Source: a virus. Taken from it: DNA of 24,551 bases. Shown here in pieces: positions 12,325 through 20,181 of this stretch (positions within the stretch are counted from its first letter, which is position 1; the number at the start of each line of letters is the position of its first letter). The stretch covers positions 1 through 24,551 of IMG/VR virus record IMGVR_UViG_3300020177_000062. One strand, 5' to 3'. The position numbers were made by a program, and so were the translations under genes. Below the pieces are notes generated by a model, which made no database searches, was not told where the DNA came from, and saw nothing but the letters and a program-made list of their open reading frames with translations.

Positions 12325-12696
12325 TTAGTAAGTCCATACGGAGTTAGGTTTAGAATCGTCTGTGTCGCAATGTATGAATGTTTTAGCAACTCCGATTCTT
12401 TTAAATCCTGCTCTAATAAGAGCGTTAAGGATAACGTATCTGTCGTGTCCTGAATTGACTGCAATGTCGGCTGCAACTCCAATAAGGTGTGATGAGTTAG
12501 GAGATGCTTTATATCCCTTGTCTCGCAATGATTGATTATATTCTTTTGTTCTATATCCTGATGTAATTCTAAAGGGTATTCCTGCAATGGCTCTTGCTTC
12601 TTCAAGTTTGGTAAGAAAGCCTGAATCCATATTAAGCCCTGAATTAGGTAAATCCGGAGAAGAAAATTCCGAGAGAGTAAAGTAATTAAGGTTCAT
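12325..12696 (-). CDS. Endolysin, peptidase M15 family
   Basis: A 123-residue zinc peptidase with TSGYRT (45-50), SSHLIGVAADI (His70 and Asp77) and FIHCDTD (His109), the zinc ligands and catalytic region of M15_3 (D-Ala-D-Ala carboxypeptidase/endolysin type) enzymes. It cleaves peptide crosslinks of peptidoglycan. It has no signal peptide or cell-wall-binding domain, so release depends on the holin. The ATG overlaps the stop of the upstream 52-aa membrane protein by 4 nt (ATGA). Confidence 0.88.
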   Translation of the reverse strand: MNLNYFTLSEFSSPDLPNSGLNMDSGFLTKLEEARAIAGIPFRITSGYRTKEYNQSLRDKGYKASPNSSHLIGVAADIAVNSGHDRYVILNALIRAGFKRIGVAKTFIHCDTDDSKPNSVWTY

Positions 12697-12851
12697 ACGA
12701 ATATATCGTAGATTATTTTAATAAGTACAAAGAAAGCGATAACACCAACAAAGATAACTTTACCTTTGTCAAATAATAAATCACTTTTCCAATTATCCAC
12801 CACCCAATCTTTAGCAGCTTTTTTAACTATACTCCAATATTTTTTTATCAT
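12693..12851 (-). CDS. Small membrane protein in lysis cassette
   Basis: A 52-residue protein: an amphipathic basic N-terminus (MIKKYWSIVKKAAKDW), then one membrane span at about residues 31-47 (KVIFVGVIAFFVLIKII). Both ends overlap neighbours by 4 nt as ATGA, strongly supporting translation. It may be an accessory holin, antiholin or spanin component; the sequence does not discriminate. Confidence 0.65.
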   Translation of the reverse strand: MIKKYWSIVKKAAKDWVVDNWKSDLLFDKGKVIFVGVIAFFVLIKIIYDIFV

Positions 12852-13129
12852 TTTCTTTTATCTACTTTTAAATATTCTAAATCTTTCATAAAGTCCCTCA
12901 TCTCTAAAGTAATCTCTCTTACTTCCGCTTCGAGTTGTCTTTGTGCTTTCCAAGTGTATTCTTTCTCGTTGTATTTAAGTTTAGTAACCTCCGCAGCATT
13001 AGCATCTATCTTGGCACTCAAAGTATAGTAAGAACCAATAATAGAAGCAAACATAGCAGCTATCGTAATTATTTGGGTAATACTGATTGAAACATCAGCT
13101 TTCTTATCTCCGTTTAAATCTATATTCAT
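12848..13129 (-). CDS. Membrane-anchored coiled-coil protein (spanin-like?)
   Basis: A 93-residue protein starting MNIDLNGDKKADVSISITQI, with one membrane segment at about residues 15-34 (ISITQIITIAAMFASIIGSYYTL) followed by a charged, mostly helical domain (IDANAAEVTKLKYNEKEYTWKA; LEAEVREITLEMRDFMKDLEYLK). Type II topology with a periplasmic coiled coil resembles inner-membrane spanins or holin partners and fits its place beside the endolysin and holin. No family signature is recognised. Confidence 0.6.
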   Translation of the reverse strand: MNIDLNGDKKADVSISITQIITIAAMFASIIGSYYTLSAKIDANAAEVTKLKYNEKEYTWKAQRQLEAEVREITLEMRDFMKDLEYLKVDKRK

Positions 13130-13266
13130 TTTAGTTTCTTGCTTATTGAAATTACTGTATATCCTATTGCCAAGATTAAGGAAATCGTTTGAAGATAGGG
13201 ATTAATCTCCGTTATTGATATTGCTAATGCTATTGCGTTTAATAGATATATCTTCAACTGTTCCAT
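13126..13266 (-). CDS. Small hydrophobic membrane protein
   Basis: A 46-residue protein starting MEQLKIYLLNAIALAISITE, with hydrophobic stretches at residues 5-19 and 24-40 (LQTISLILAIGYTVIS) that could form a helical hairpin in the membrane, ending SKKLK. It starts 3 nt after the stop of the LamG gene and its stop overlaps the next gene as ATGA. It is a candidate small holin or antiholin, given the location. Confidence 0.6.
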   Translation of the reverse strand: MEQLKIYLLNAIALAISITEINPYLQTISLILAIGYTVISISKKLK

Positions 13267-13269
13267 TGT

Positions 13270-15681
13270 TTATGCTATTGCTAAATACATCATAGTATCA
13301 CTATAACCTGGTCTACCATTTATTCTACCATCACTTGAGGTTGAACTTATTGTAATACCGGTAGAACTTGTTGTTAGTGTTCCAATATTTGATTCACCAT
13401 TATCTACATCTGCTCTTAATCTTTTTGCAAAATTATCTCTTATAGAATCCATAATAAACCAACCTGTTGTCGTATCGGAATTCTTTATCATTATCCATTT
13501 TGGTTCAAAACCTAAATTTAAAACTGTATCTGTACTACCATCTCCAACAAAACTCCCTATCGAACTATATCCGCTTACTGAATGGAAGCAGTACATTATT
13601 AATTTGTCATTATTTGCATTAACATTTGCAGAAGTGCCAATATTAACTACAGTACTTGTTGTGGTATTTATTCTTGCGGTAGAAGTTGCATTTGCGTTTG
13701 TTATATTTAACGACATATAAGCACCTGCCCCTAAAGAAGAAAAATGAGTAATCCAATTTCTTGTAGATTGGTCTCTTGATTTGATAATTACAAGTTCGGG
13801 TGCTTCATTAAGTCCGTGTCCAATACTACTATTACTTCCGTTTCCTGTATATTTTACAATACTAAACCCTGCATCCCTATTTGCAGATACACCCCATCCA
13901 TTCGTATTAGAACCTGCGGTTATTCCAACATTACTTGCAGTTGAACCTGTATCGGTTACACCTCCTTCAAGAACATTAAATGTATTTGAATATCCTGCTG
14001 CACGCCAACACCAAGCAACGTAATCTTCATTTGTAGCATTATAAGCACCACCCGATGAAGTTGTAAAACCATTTGAATCAAAAGATTGTGGACCGCCACT
14101 ACTTATTGTGAGTTCAGCAGCAGTATTGACTGATGAAAGATATGTGCCGATACCCCTTATTGAATCGTGTAATCTATGAGTGTCTGTTAGGTCTCTATTC
14201 TTAAACCAAATTAAATCGGGTTTGAATGCCATACCTAAAAAGTTTACGTTGGCAGGTGTTCCTCCATATACTCCTGTTGAATAGGTTATACTTGTTTCTG
14301 TTCCATCATAGTTTCCTGTTTCATCTGTTGCATTGCCATCTAATTTATAGTGGGCAACAAGGTTAGCAGTCGGTACACTTGATTCGTTGTATAAGTTAGT
14401 AACATCTCCACTACTTAATGCTGATGAGTAGATTCTTACTTGGTCTATTTCGCCATCTATTCCTGTACTTGCATTTCCGATTGCACCTATAATAGTATCG
14501 AATGTTCCTGTAGTATTTATAGTGCCACTTGTATAAGTAGCGCCATTTGTTACTGTTGTTGATACTTCAGAACCATTTACATAAAGTTTTGCAGTTATGC
14601 CGCTTGTTAATGTAAAGCTAAAATGATTCCAATTTGTTAGTCCTGTTAAAGCAGAGTTTGATACATATTGTTTATAATCAGTAGAATCATTACTTGCATA
14701 TACAATTAATTCTAATTTATTAGCACTTGTAATTGTAAATTGAAATGAAGTTTCTCTTGTGCCACTTGAGTTCCAATTACTAATAAGATTTTCATTAGCA
14801 CCTGTTGCATTTAATCTACCCCATAAAGAAATAGACATTTCATCAGCTACAAATGCTTTATTATCGTTTGTATTTATTCTACTATCACTCCCATTAAATA
14901 CAGCAGCTTGTTCAAAGTTACTGCTATTAGCATCCTCATCTAACTCATATAAAGCAATAGCAGAACCATTTCCGAAGTAATCCGTAGTTGATTTTTTAGG
15001 GTCTGTGTAATCTTCTGCTGCTAACTGCCCTACTTGCGTTGAGTTTAATGCGGTATTAAAGATTCTTACTTGGTCTATTTTGCCTGCACTATAAACAGGA
15101 GATTGTACTCTTGATATACCGATTGAAGCAACAACAGAACTATCGTAAGTAGGATAATCAATCCAACTTGAACTTGAAGCAGAGCCACTTATATTATCAT
15201 TGACTGTTTGTTGAACACCATTTAACCATACTTCTACTGTTGAACCATTTAATTGAGCAACAATATGATTCCAATTTGTATTTGGTGTTATATTTACGTA
15301 TCTATTATTTTGGTTTGATGAACTGCCATCTCTTACGGCAACATATATTCTGTTTAAATCAGCCAAATAGCCTACATAAAAATAATCATTTGTGTTTGTT
15401 AAAGATGAATGACTATAAAGAACAACTCTACTTGAGGTTGTATCTGCCTTTATCCATCCGCTTATAGATTTTATTGTATTAGAATCGTCAAATGGAGAGC
15501 CTGATGGCAATGTTATTTTACTACTACTCCCATTAAAAGCAGCACCCTTTCTTATATACCCTGTTACCTTTAGTGTACCACCATTCCCTGTGTAGGTTAC
15601 AGTTTCAAAGTTTTGTAGTGGGTCAAATGCTGCGGGTGCAGCCTCTACACCTGTATTTATAAGTCTTTTATTAATGCTCAT
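13270..15681 (-). CDS. Large LamG-domain tail appendage / receptor-binding adhesin
   Basis: An 803-residue, Asn/Ser/Thr-rich beta protein. Residues about 20-225 and 250-435 are two concanavalin A-like (LamG) jelly rolls: each has the run 'FNGSSSKI...SISGW', 'NWNHI', 'VEVWLNG' or 'KLYVNG', and 'GKIDQVRIFNTALNS' or 'GEIDQVRIYSSALSS'. The C-terminal part repeats a second motif three times (PDLIWFKNRD, PELVIIKSRD, PKWIMIKNSD), a pattern common in marine phage appendage proteins. The role is probably binding host surface polysaccharide as a tail fibre or capsid decoration. It is the largest gene here, between the assembly-protein-like gene (1-nt TAATG overlap) and the lysis cluster. No signal peptide or catalytic residues are seen. 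Confidence 0.82.
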   Translation of the reverse strand: MSINKRLINTGVEAAPAAFDPLQNFETVTYTGNGGTLKVTGYIRKGAAFNGSSSKITLPSGSPFDDSNTIKSISGWIKADTTSSRVVLYSHSSLTNTNDYFYVGYLADLNRIYVAVRDGSSSNQNNRYVNITPNTNWNHIVAQLNGSTVEVWLNGVQQTVNDNISGSASSSSWIDYPTYDSSVVASIGISRVQSPVYSAGKIDQVRIFNTALNSTQVGQLAAEDYTDPKKSTTDYFGNGSAIALYELDEDANSSNFEQAAVFNGSDSRINTNDNKAFVADEMSISLWGRLNATGANENLISNWNSSGTRETSFQFTITSANKLELIVYASNDSTDYKQYVSNSALTGLTNWNHFSFTLTSGITAKLYVNGSEVSTTVTNGATYTSGTINTTGTFDTIIGAIGNASTGIDGEIDQVRIYSSALSSGDVTNLYNESSVPTANLVAHYKLDGNATDETGNYDGTETSITYSTGVYGGTPANVNFLGMAFKPDLIWFKNRDLTDTHRLHDSIRGIGTYLSSVNTAAELTISSGGPQSFDSNGFTTSSGGAYNATNEDYVAWCWRAAGYSNTFNVLEGGVTDTGSTASNVGITAGSNTNGWGVSANRDAGFSIVKYTGNGSNSSIGHGLNEAPELVIIKSRDQSTRNWITHFSSLGAGAYMSLNITNANATSTARINTTTSTVVNIGTSANVNANNDKLIMYCFHSVSGYSSIGSFVGDGSTDTVLNLGFEPKWIMIKNSDTTTGWFIMDSIRDNFAKRLRADVDNGESNIGTLTTSSTGITISSTSSDGRINGRPGYSDTMMYLAIA

Positions 15682-16142
15682 TAGTCAAGGTTTGGTAAAG
15701 AATAAGAAACTACCGCTTTCTTTGTAGTAAGTGCGCTAATCTCCGCTTCTTTAGTTGCACAATCAGTTCTCAATGCCGCTCTTGCATCCAACACATCTTG
15801 AGGTGCTGAAGTACCCTCTTGGCTTCTGATAATGTACCAATCTGTCTCTGCTAATTTTCTATTGTATAAACTCTTTAAATTTGATATCTTACTTTCCTTT
15901 AACTCGGCTACTGTTTGAGACCAAGTTTTATCAATCACAGGGTAAGTAAATACGCTATTATCTCCATCCCATTCAAGGTCTCCCAAGTATTGAGTAGCTG
16001 AATCGTAAGAAGGTGTTACGATAGGATAAAAGCCAAACGCTTGTCCATCTGTGATGTTTAGGTGTACTCCGTTTTCGTCTTTCCAAACTTTAGGTAAGGA
16101 AGTATATTTCTTTATTGCTCCTTCGTGTTGTATTGCTATCAT
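15681..16142 (-). CDS. Tail fibre assembly / phage tail chaperone-like protein
   Basis: A 153-residue protein starting MIAIQHEGAIKKYTSLPKVW. The ATG at 16142 lies 2 nt after the stop of the upstream gene and is preferred over a longer in-frame start at 16172 inside it. The C-terminal half (LKSLYNRKLAETDWYIIRSQ, then DVLDARAALR) matches the 'RN.LLAeTDW..iR..E....P..v...R..lR' pattern of phage tail fibre assembly/DUF4376-type proteins. It would aid folding or attachment of the large LamG appendage encoded directly downstream, with which it overlaps by 1 nt. Confidence 0.65.
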   Translation of the reverse strand: MIAIQHEGAIKKYTSLPKVWKDENGVHLNITDGQAFGFYPIVTPSYDSATQYLGDLEWDGDNSVFTYPVIDKTWSQTVAELKESKISNLKSLYNRKLAETDWYIIRSQEGTSAPQDVLDARAALRTDCATKEAEISALTTKKAVVSYSLPNLD

Positions 16143-16144
16143 AA

Positions 16145-16651
16145 CTATGCTTCTTGAGAAATTGTAGCCCATTGTTCTGTTGAGCCATTGGTTGATACTA
16201 TTTGAATTAGGTTACTTACTGTACCATCATACGTTCCTGTGATTGTCTTAACTGAAGCAGGAAGTGTTAGAGTAAAGTTTCCTGTGATTACTAAATCCTT
16301 TACCATTCCTGTAGATACATTTGAAAAGGTTAAAGTAGTATTAGCTGATAATGTTTTAGTGAATACCGCAGCAGATGAAAAGTCTACATCACTTGCAGAG
16401 ATAACCGCAGCAGTTGTAAACTCTGTACCCATTTTAGCATAAGAAACTCCATCATCTGCTAAACTTACTGTTACATCTCCTGTAGCTTGGTCTACCGCTA
16501 CTCCTGTACCTGCAATTATTGAACCTACATCTCCTGAATCATCGTTGTATAACTCTGTGAAGTTATCGTTTACTTTGTCAAAGGCGGTTCTTAATGGGTC
16601 TCCTGTACCATCATTTGCACTTGTGCCTATATTAATTACTTGTTTTGCCAT
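16145..16651 (-). CDS. Tail appendage structural protein
   Basis: A 168-residue protein starting MAKQVINIGTSANDGTGDPL, continuing RTAFDKVNDNFTELYND. This INIGTxANDGTGDPLRxAFxKxNxNFxELY start is very common at the N-terminus of marine phage appendage and fibre proteins and probably attaches them to the virion. The remainder is a Thr/Ser/Val-rich beta structure (TLSANTTLTFSNVS, FTLTLPASVKTITGTY) resembling a beta-helix or sandwich. It is followed at 2 nt by the assembly-protein-like gene. Confidence 0.68.
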   Translation of the reverse strand: MAKQVINIGTSANDGTGDPLRTAFDKVNDNFTELYNDDSGDVGSIIAGTGVAVDQATGDVTVSLADDGVSYAKMGTEFTTAAVISASDVDFSSAAVFTKTLSANTTLTFSNVSTGMVKDLVITGNFTLTLPASVKTITGTYDGTVSNLIQIVSTNGSTEQWATISQEA

Positions 16652-16657
16652 ATCTTT

Positions 16658-16861
16658 TTAAAATTGTGTTGCATCTGCTTTTATACTTGTATTGTCTGCG
16701 GTTACTAAAGTTGTATCAGCGAATAATAAACTACCCTCAAAATTAAATGGGTATATAATCCCCCAACTGTTAGCTTCGTTTACGTTTCCTGCCCATACAT
16801 CATCGTAAACTTCTCCCCAAGAGATATTATTTCTACCGTACCAATCTTCAATGTTTGCCAT
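16658..16861 (-). CDS. Small conserved phage structural-region protein
   Basis: A 67-residue protein starting MANIEDWYGRNNISWGEVYD and containing ANSWGIIYPFNFEGS, with a Thr/Asp-rich beta-like C-terminus. Short proteins beginning 'MA.IE.WYGRN' next to appendage genes are familiar from Bacteroidetes phages but have no known role. A candidate late promoter sits 6 nt upstream of its ATG, so it probably heads the appendage/lysis transcript. Confidence 0.6.
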   Translation of the reverse strand: MANIEDWYGRNNISWGEVYDDVWAGNVNEANSWGIIYPFNFEGSLLFADTTLVTADNTSIKADATQF

Positions 16862-16961
16862 ATATAGTACAATTACTTTTTTTCGTTTTTGTTATATAAG
16901 CCAAATACTGTTTTAGCTTATTTATATTTTCCTGTTTTGGTTTGTATTTATTTACTCCCAT
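16848..16961 (-). CDS. Possible small basic protein
   Basis: A 37-residue Lys-rich frame (MGVNKYKPKQENINKLKQYL, ending CTIYGKH). Its ATG overlaps the stop of the connector gene as TAATG and its end overlaps the next gene by 14 nt. It has 11 Lys in 37 residues. The candidate promoter at 16868-16893 lies inside it, so part of this frame may be regulatory sequence rather than gene. Confidence 0.4.
   Translation of the reverse strand: MGVNKYKPKQENINKLKQYLAYITKTKKSNCTIYGKH
16868..16893 (-). promoter_or_regulatory. Candidate phage late promoter P5 (appendage/lysis genes)
   Basis: The minus strand reads AACAAA-N14-ATTGTA exactly, ending 6 nt before the ATG of the 67-aa gene. A TATA precedes the first box, as in several other copies. 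Confidence 0.7.
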
Positions 16962-17464
16962 TATAGCACCCATCCTTCAAAACTTGCATCCTTATCAGGA
17001 TATACGTCATCATTACTATTAGTGTAGTATTCAGGGAATTTAGAACTCGCCTCAAAACTCATATAATTAATGAATCTATCTGTGTAGTATTGTGCTACGT
17101 TTCTTTCTTTTTCTATTAAGAAATCTATTTCATTCTTTTCTACGTTTGTAGCATTTTCTGAACTATGCTTAAATACTCCCTTATTAGCTATTGTGTAAGC
17201 CGCAAAGGGTAAGTACTCAACTAATGCCCAATGTATCAGCATAGGCTTTATATGGTCGTTTACAAGTGCTAAATAGTCTCCTGCTAAACTACTTCCTTCT
17301 ATATCGGCTTGAATCTTATTATAAAGGTCAGTTCCTAAATAGTTTTGGATATGTATATCCTGTGCTATTTTAATATATTGCAAAAACTTGTCCGTATCTA
17401 CGTTTCCGTTGACAGAACTAAACTTTACTAAATCTTTTCTTGTTATGAATAGTGCGTCTGCCAT
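16961..17464 (-). CDS. Probable head-tail connector / head completion protein
   Basis: A 167-residue mainly helical protein starting MADALFITRKDLVKFSSVNG. FLQYIKIAQDIHIQNYLGTDLYNKI, a central KPMLIHWALVEYLPFAAYTIANKGVFKH region and VAQYYTDRFINYM resemble the 160-170-residue family (DUF6712-like, from memory) found near head genes in Bacteroidetes phages and thought to act in head completion or connection to the tail. Its position 3 nt after the portal gene supports that. No direct motif evidence for mechanism. Confidence 0.6.
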   Translation of the reverse strand: MADALFITRKDLVKFSSVNGNVDTDKFLQYIKIAQDIHIQNYLGTDLYNKIQADIEGSSLAGDYLALVNDHIKPMLIHWALVEYLPFAAYTIANKGVFKHSSENATNVEKNEIDFLIEKERNVAQYYTDRFINYMSFEASSKFPEYYTNSNDDVYPDKDASFEGWVL

Positions 17465-17467
17465 TTC

Positions 17468-19189
17468 TTACTTATTTACAAATCCTTTATTAGGCATATC
17501 CACAGGTCGCTTTGCAACTTTAGGGTCGTTAGTTTCAGGAGTAAATCCCTCTTTCTTTGCCTTGTTTACACTTATCTCTGCATTTGGGTTGGTAGCATCA
17601 GGTTTTACATCTACTGCCATATAGGTCTTTCTCATCCAAAAATGATGACAAGCACCTCCGCCTTTATATAACCATATATCGTAAGTGGCAGCACCGTTTA
17701 ATCCCCAACCTGCATTTACTGCTCTTGTACTCATTTGCTGAATATCTTCTTTGCGGTATATCTTTTTAGCAGATACCATTTTCTTACAGAACTCTCTTGA
17801 ATTAGATTGTGTTTTTAATGGTGCATATTGATAACGCACTTTAAACTTCATATCTTCTACTTCGCCATCTTGTTCACTACTCGCATTAGGTCTTGCACTA
17901 CCTGTAGAAGCTAAACCAATCATTTTGTCCAATGCTTCCTCTTGGTCATAGTCTACTTGTCTTTCGTCTACTAATACCCAATTCTCTAAATCTTCTTCTT
18001 CTCCAAATTCATCAAGCAAGTCAAACATTTTATTATCGTCAAACTCTGCAGACAATTTAACTCCTGTTTCTTCTTCACGTGATTCGTCAGTAATAGCGTT
18101 GTCGGTGTCGATAAAAGCAAGAGGCTGAAGTGTTTTAAAATAAAGTTTAAGAGAAATACCATTAATAGCTAAAATATCGTCCATACAGTCCGTTAATAGG
18201 TCTTGGTATGGTTTTATAGTAATATTGTCAAAAAGTAGCGCAGCAGTCTTTATTTCGTCTGCATTAGAGCCTAAACCGTTGTTTTCTGTACGTATTCCTA
18301 AAAGCAAAGGACTTGTTACCCTATGTGCTACTATAAGTTTAGATGAACATTCATTAGAAAGATACTCGTAGTGTTGAGGTGCATCGTTTAATGGAATGTC
18401 GTCTACTGTAGTTTTAGATTCAGCGTTGTTGTTGAAAGCAATAATTACTTTTTCTCCTCTTGAACCTGTTAGCTTGTGCATTACATCGTTCTTGATTTGC
18501 ATTTGCTTTTCTCTATCAGGTACACCGTTGTTAAAGTTTACTACCTTTGTTCCGCTAAATCCGTTTTGTACATCGTTAATTAAGTAGTCTGCTATTTCGC
18601 TTTCTAACTCTGCGTAAGCCAATCCACCTTGATAATCTACAGGACAATAGTAATCATATCCTGATACATACTTCTTTACGATTTTAATTTCAGGTTCGTT
18701 ACCGTTACCAAAACCAAAAGCAGCTATACGTTGTGGTTTATCACTACGCTTTACTTTAGACCAATCAGGATGGTAGTAGTATGCTTCTATCTCTCCATCT
18801 TCATTGCATTTTTCAGCTCTTAATGTTTGTCTTGGAAAGTGTTCTGCTTTTTTAACTTGTCCTTTTTGATATAAAACTTGAAAAGAACCCTCCCCTAATA
18901 GTTTAAGGTCAAGTACTACTTTACGCAAACAACTATCAGAAAATATAGAACGCATTGCAGCGTACTCATCAGGTTTTGAACTACTATCTAAAGCATCAAG
19001 ACCTTTTCCATAAATCATATTACTAATACCATTTATAATAGAATGGTTAGTAGTTGAATTGGTATAAAGGTCAATTAGATAAGAATAGTAGTCGTTGTCA
19101 TCTCCATACTCTACCCAATCACGATTCTTATCCTCGCTTATTTTAGGTCTATTGTAAGATGCTAAATTAACTATGTGTAAATTATCCAT
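17468..19189 (-). CDS. Portal protein with C-terminal extra domain
   Basis: A 573-residue protein. Residues 1-400 are portal-like: DDNDYYSYLIDLYTNSTTNHSIINGISNMIYGKGL near the start, LLGEGSFQVLY, then a long central helix region and ITSPLLLGIRTENNGLGSNADEIKTA, typical of portal proteins of Bacteroidetes siphophages. It would form the dodecameric DNA gate where the terminase docks. After an acidic linker (DEFGEEEDLENW), residues about 445-573 form a second domain with KVRYQYAPL, NSREFCKKM, YRKEDI and IWLYKGGGACHHFWMRKTY, a Cys/His-rich module that I associate with phage head-gene neighbourhoods. The start overlaps the upstream stop by 1 nt. Confidence 0.8.
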   Translation of the reverse strand: MDNLHIVNLASYNRPKISEDKNRDWVEYGDDNDYYSYLIDLYTNSTTNHSIINGISNMIYGKGLDALDSSSKPDEYAAMRSIFSDSCLRKVVLDLKLLGEGSFQVLYQKGQVKKAEHFPRQTLRAEKCNEDGEIEAYYYHPDWSKVKRSDKPQRIAAFGFGNGNEPEIKIVKKYVSGYDYYCPVDYQGGLAYAELESEIADYLINDVQNGFSGTKVVNFNNGVPDREKQMQIKNDVMHKLTGSRGEKVIIAFNNNAESKTTVDDIPLNDAPQHYEYLSNECSSKLIVAHRVTSPLLLGIRTENNGLGSNADEIKTAALLFDNITIKPYQDLLTDCMDDILAINGISLKLYFKTLQPLAFIDTDNAITDESREEETGVKLSAEFDDNKMFDLLDEFGEEEDLENWVLVDERQVDYDQEEALDKMIGLASTGSARPNASSEQDGEVEDMKFKVRYQYAPLKTQSNSREFCKKMVSAKKIYRKEDIQQMSTRAVNAGWGLNGAATYDIWLYKGGGACHHFWMRKTYMAVDVKPDATNPNAEISVNKAKKEGFTPETNDPKVAKRPVDMPNKGFVNK

Positions 19190-19533
19190 TATAAGGTAAT
19201 AAATTCGTTATCTGTATCATTAAATATATAATCACTATCGTTTATGGTATAAGCCATTAAATCGGTTTGGTTGGTGCAGAACATTTTATCTTTAAATATA
19301 ACTTCTGCTCCATCCTTAATAGTAAGTACGTAACTAATATCCTCTTTTAAGGGAAACACCGCAGTATAAGTATTATGATATAGATGTTCCGCTATTGCAG
19401 TAGTATCTACATTGTACACTTCCTGATTCGTTGTTTCGTTTACTATCGTTACATTATAACTATCTCCACTTGTAAACCTACGTGGTATAATATTGATAGT
19501 TTGCTCACTTGCACTTTCTAATAATACAATCAT
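19189..19533 (-). CDS. Hypothetical head/tail region protein
   Basis: A 114-residue beta-rich protein starting MIVLLESASEQTINIIPRRF. The open frame extends upstream to 19602, but that would put a terminator hairpin and its T-tract inside the gene; the ATG at 19533, preceded at 5 nt by the candidate late promoter, is clearly better. Repeated strand-like segments (YNVTIVNETTNQEVY, YTAVFPLKEDISYVLTIKDG) suggest a small beta sandwich. No family is recognised with confidence; comparable genes sit beside portal genes in Bacteroidetes phages. Its stop overlaps the portal start. Confidence 0.6.
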   Translation of the reverse strand: MIVLLESASEQTINIIPRRFTSGDSYNVTIVNETTNQEVYNVDTTAIAEHLYHNTYTAVFPLKEDISYVLTIKDGAEVIFKDKMFCTNQTDLMAYTINDSDYIFNDTDNEFITL

Positions 19534-19538
19534 ATTTA

Positions 19539-19564
19539 TACAATAAAAAAACTTTAATTTTGTT
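19539..19564 (-). promoter_or_regulatory. Candidate phage late promoter P4 (portal unit)
   Basis: The minus strand reads AACAAA-N14-ATTGTA exactly, 5 nt before the ATG at 19533. The first box is embedded in a perfect 16-bp palindrome, TTTTGTTATAACAAAA (19558-19573), directly after the terminator stem at 19575-19597. Confidence 0.72.
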
Positions 19565-19570
19565 ATAACA

Positions 19571-19597
19571 AAAAAAGGGCAGCATATAGCCACCCTT
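19571..19597 (-). terminator. Intrinsic terminator after tail-tube gene
   Basis: On the minus strand AAGGGTGGC and GCTGCCCTT form a 9-bp stem (two G-U pairs) around TATAT, followed by a run of six T residues beginning within the stem end. It ends the capsid/tail-tube transcript and precedes the candidate portal-unit promoter. Confidence 0.75.
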
Positions 19598-19619
19598 CTC
19601 AAATCAAATGAAACTCGGT

Positions 19620-20168
19620 TTAAGAGTTAGTTCCTTCTGTAACGGTTACAGTAGCTGATGCCATTCCATCAAATGGGTCAGCAGCAGTTGGACTGTCTAC
19701 AAAGTTAGCAGGTTTTAATTCCTGTGCAGAAAGAGTTAAAGTATATCCACTTAAATCTCCCATAGCTGCTCCTGTAGAAATTGTACCTCCTGTTACCTCT
19801 GCTCCGTGTTCTAATCCCATAACGAATACGTTTCCGTTATAATCTTCTACTGCAACGTGAGGTCTACCGTATGCTAATAGCTTTAATTCTTTGTTATCCT
19901 CTTTGCTTAATTTTTTAAGTGTAAGGTTTAGAGTTTGTTCAAAGAAAGTCGTACCGTTTTCTCTTGAAGAAGTAATAGTTTGCTCAAAGCTACTATTTCC
20001 TTTCAATTCATATTTGTAAGCAGTAAAAGTTCCTGTCATATCAGTAATCTCATCGTCTGTTTGCGTTACCGTTCCGTAATCTCCGAAATCAGTAAAGTAA
20101 ATCGCTTTTAGACCACCAACTACGTCTTTACAGGGTTCTTTTCTACCTTTAGTTAAATCACAAGCCAT
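19620..20168 (-). CDS. Major tail (tube) protein
   Basis: A 182-residue protein starting MACDLTKGRKEPCKDVVGGL. The features KGRKEPCKD, GGLKAIYFTDFGDYG, KYELKGNSSFEQTITSSREN, FFEQTLNLTLKKL, LLAYGRPHVAVEDYNGNVFVMG and TGGTISTGAAMGDLSGYTL match my recollection of the abundant tail-tube protein of Bacteroidetes siphophages. It would polymerise around the tape-measure protein to make the tail tube. It lies between two terminator hairpins; no candidate late promoter is visible before its ATG, so expression probably depends on read-through from the capsid unit. Confidence 0.75.
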   Translation of the reverse strand: MACDLTKGRKEPCKDVVGGLKAIYFTDFGDYGTVTQTDDEITDMTGTFTAYKYELKGNSSFEQTITSSRENGTTFFEQTLNLTLKKLSKEDNKELKLLAYGRPHVAVEDYNGNVFVMGLEHGAEVTGGTISTGAAMGDLSGYTLTLSAQELKPANFVDSPTAADPFDGMASATVTVTEGTNS

Positions 20169-20181
20169 ATTTTATTGTATT

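Noticed and set aside
12270-12605. A 111-aa minus-strand frame overlapping endolysin and holin
   Set aside because: It lies in another frame across the M15 endolysin, whose zinc-binding motifs are clear; its sequence is Leu/Thr/His-biased and unlike a folded protein.
12796-12804. DnaA-box-like TTATCCACC as a phage origin
   Set aside because: It is a single one-mismatch copy inside a small lysis-region gene, without clustering or an adjacent unwinding element.
13270-15681. Diversity-generating retroelement target in the adhesin C-terminus
   Set aside because: No reverse transcriptase gene or near-identical template repeat is seen in the window, and the adhesin end lacks the expected variable-region signature.
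20171-20181. ATTGTA on the plus strand upstream of the tail-tube start
   Set aside because: It is in the opposite orientation to all genes, lacks the AACAAA box 14 nt away and has no plus-strand gene to drive.
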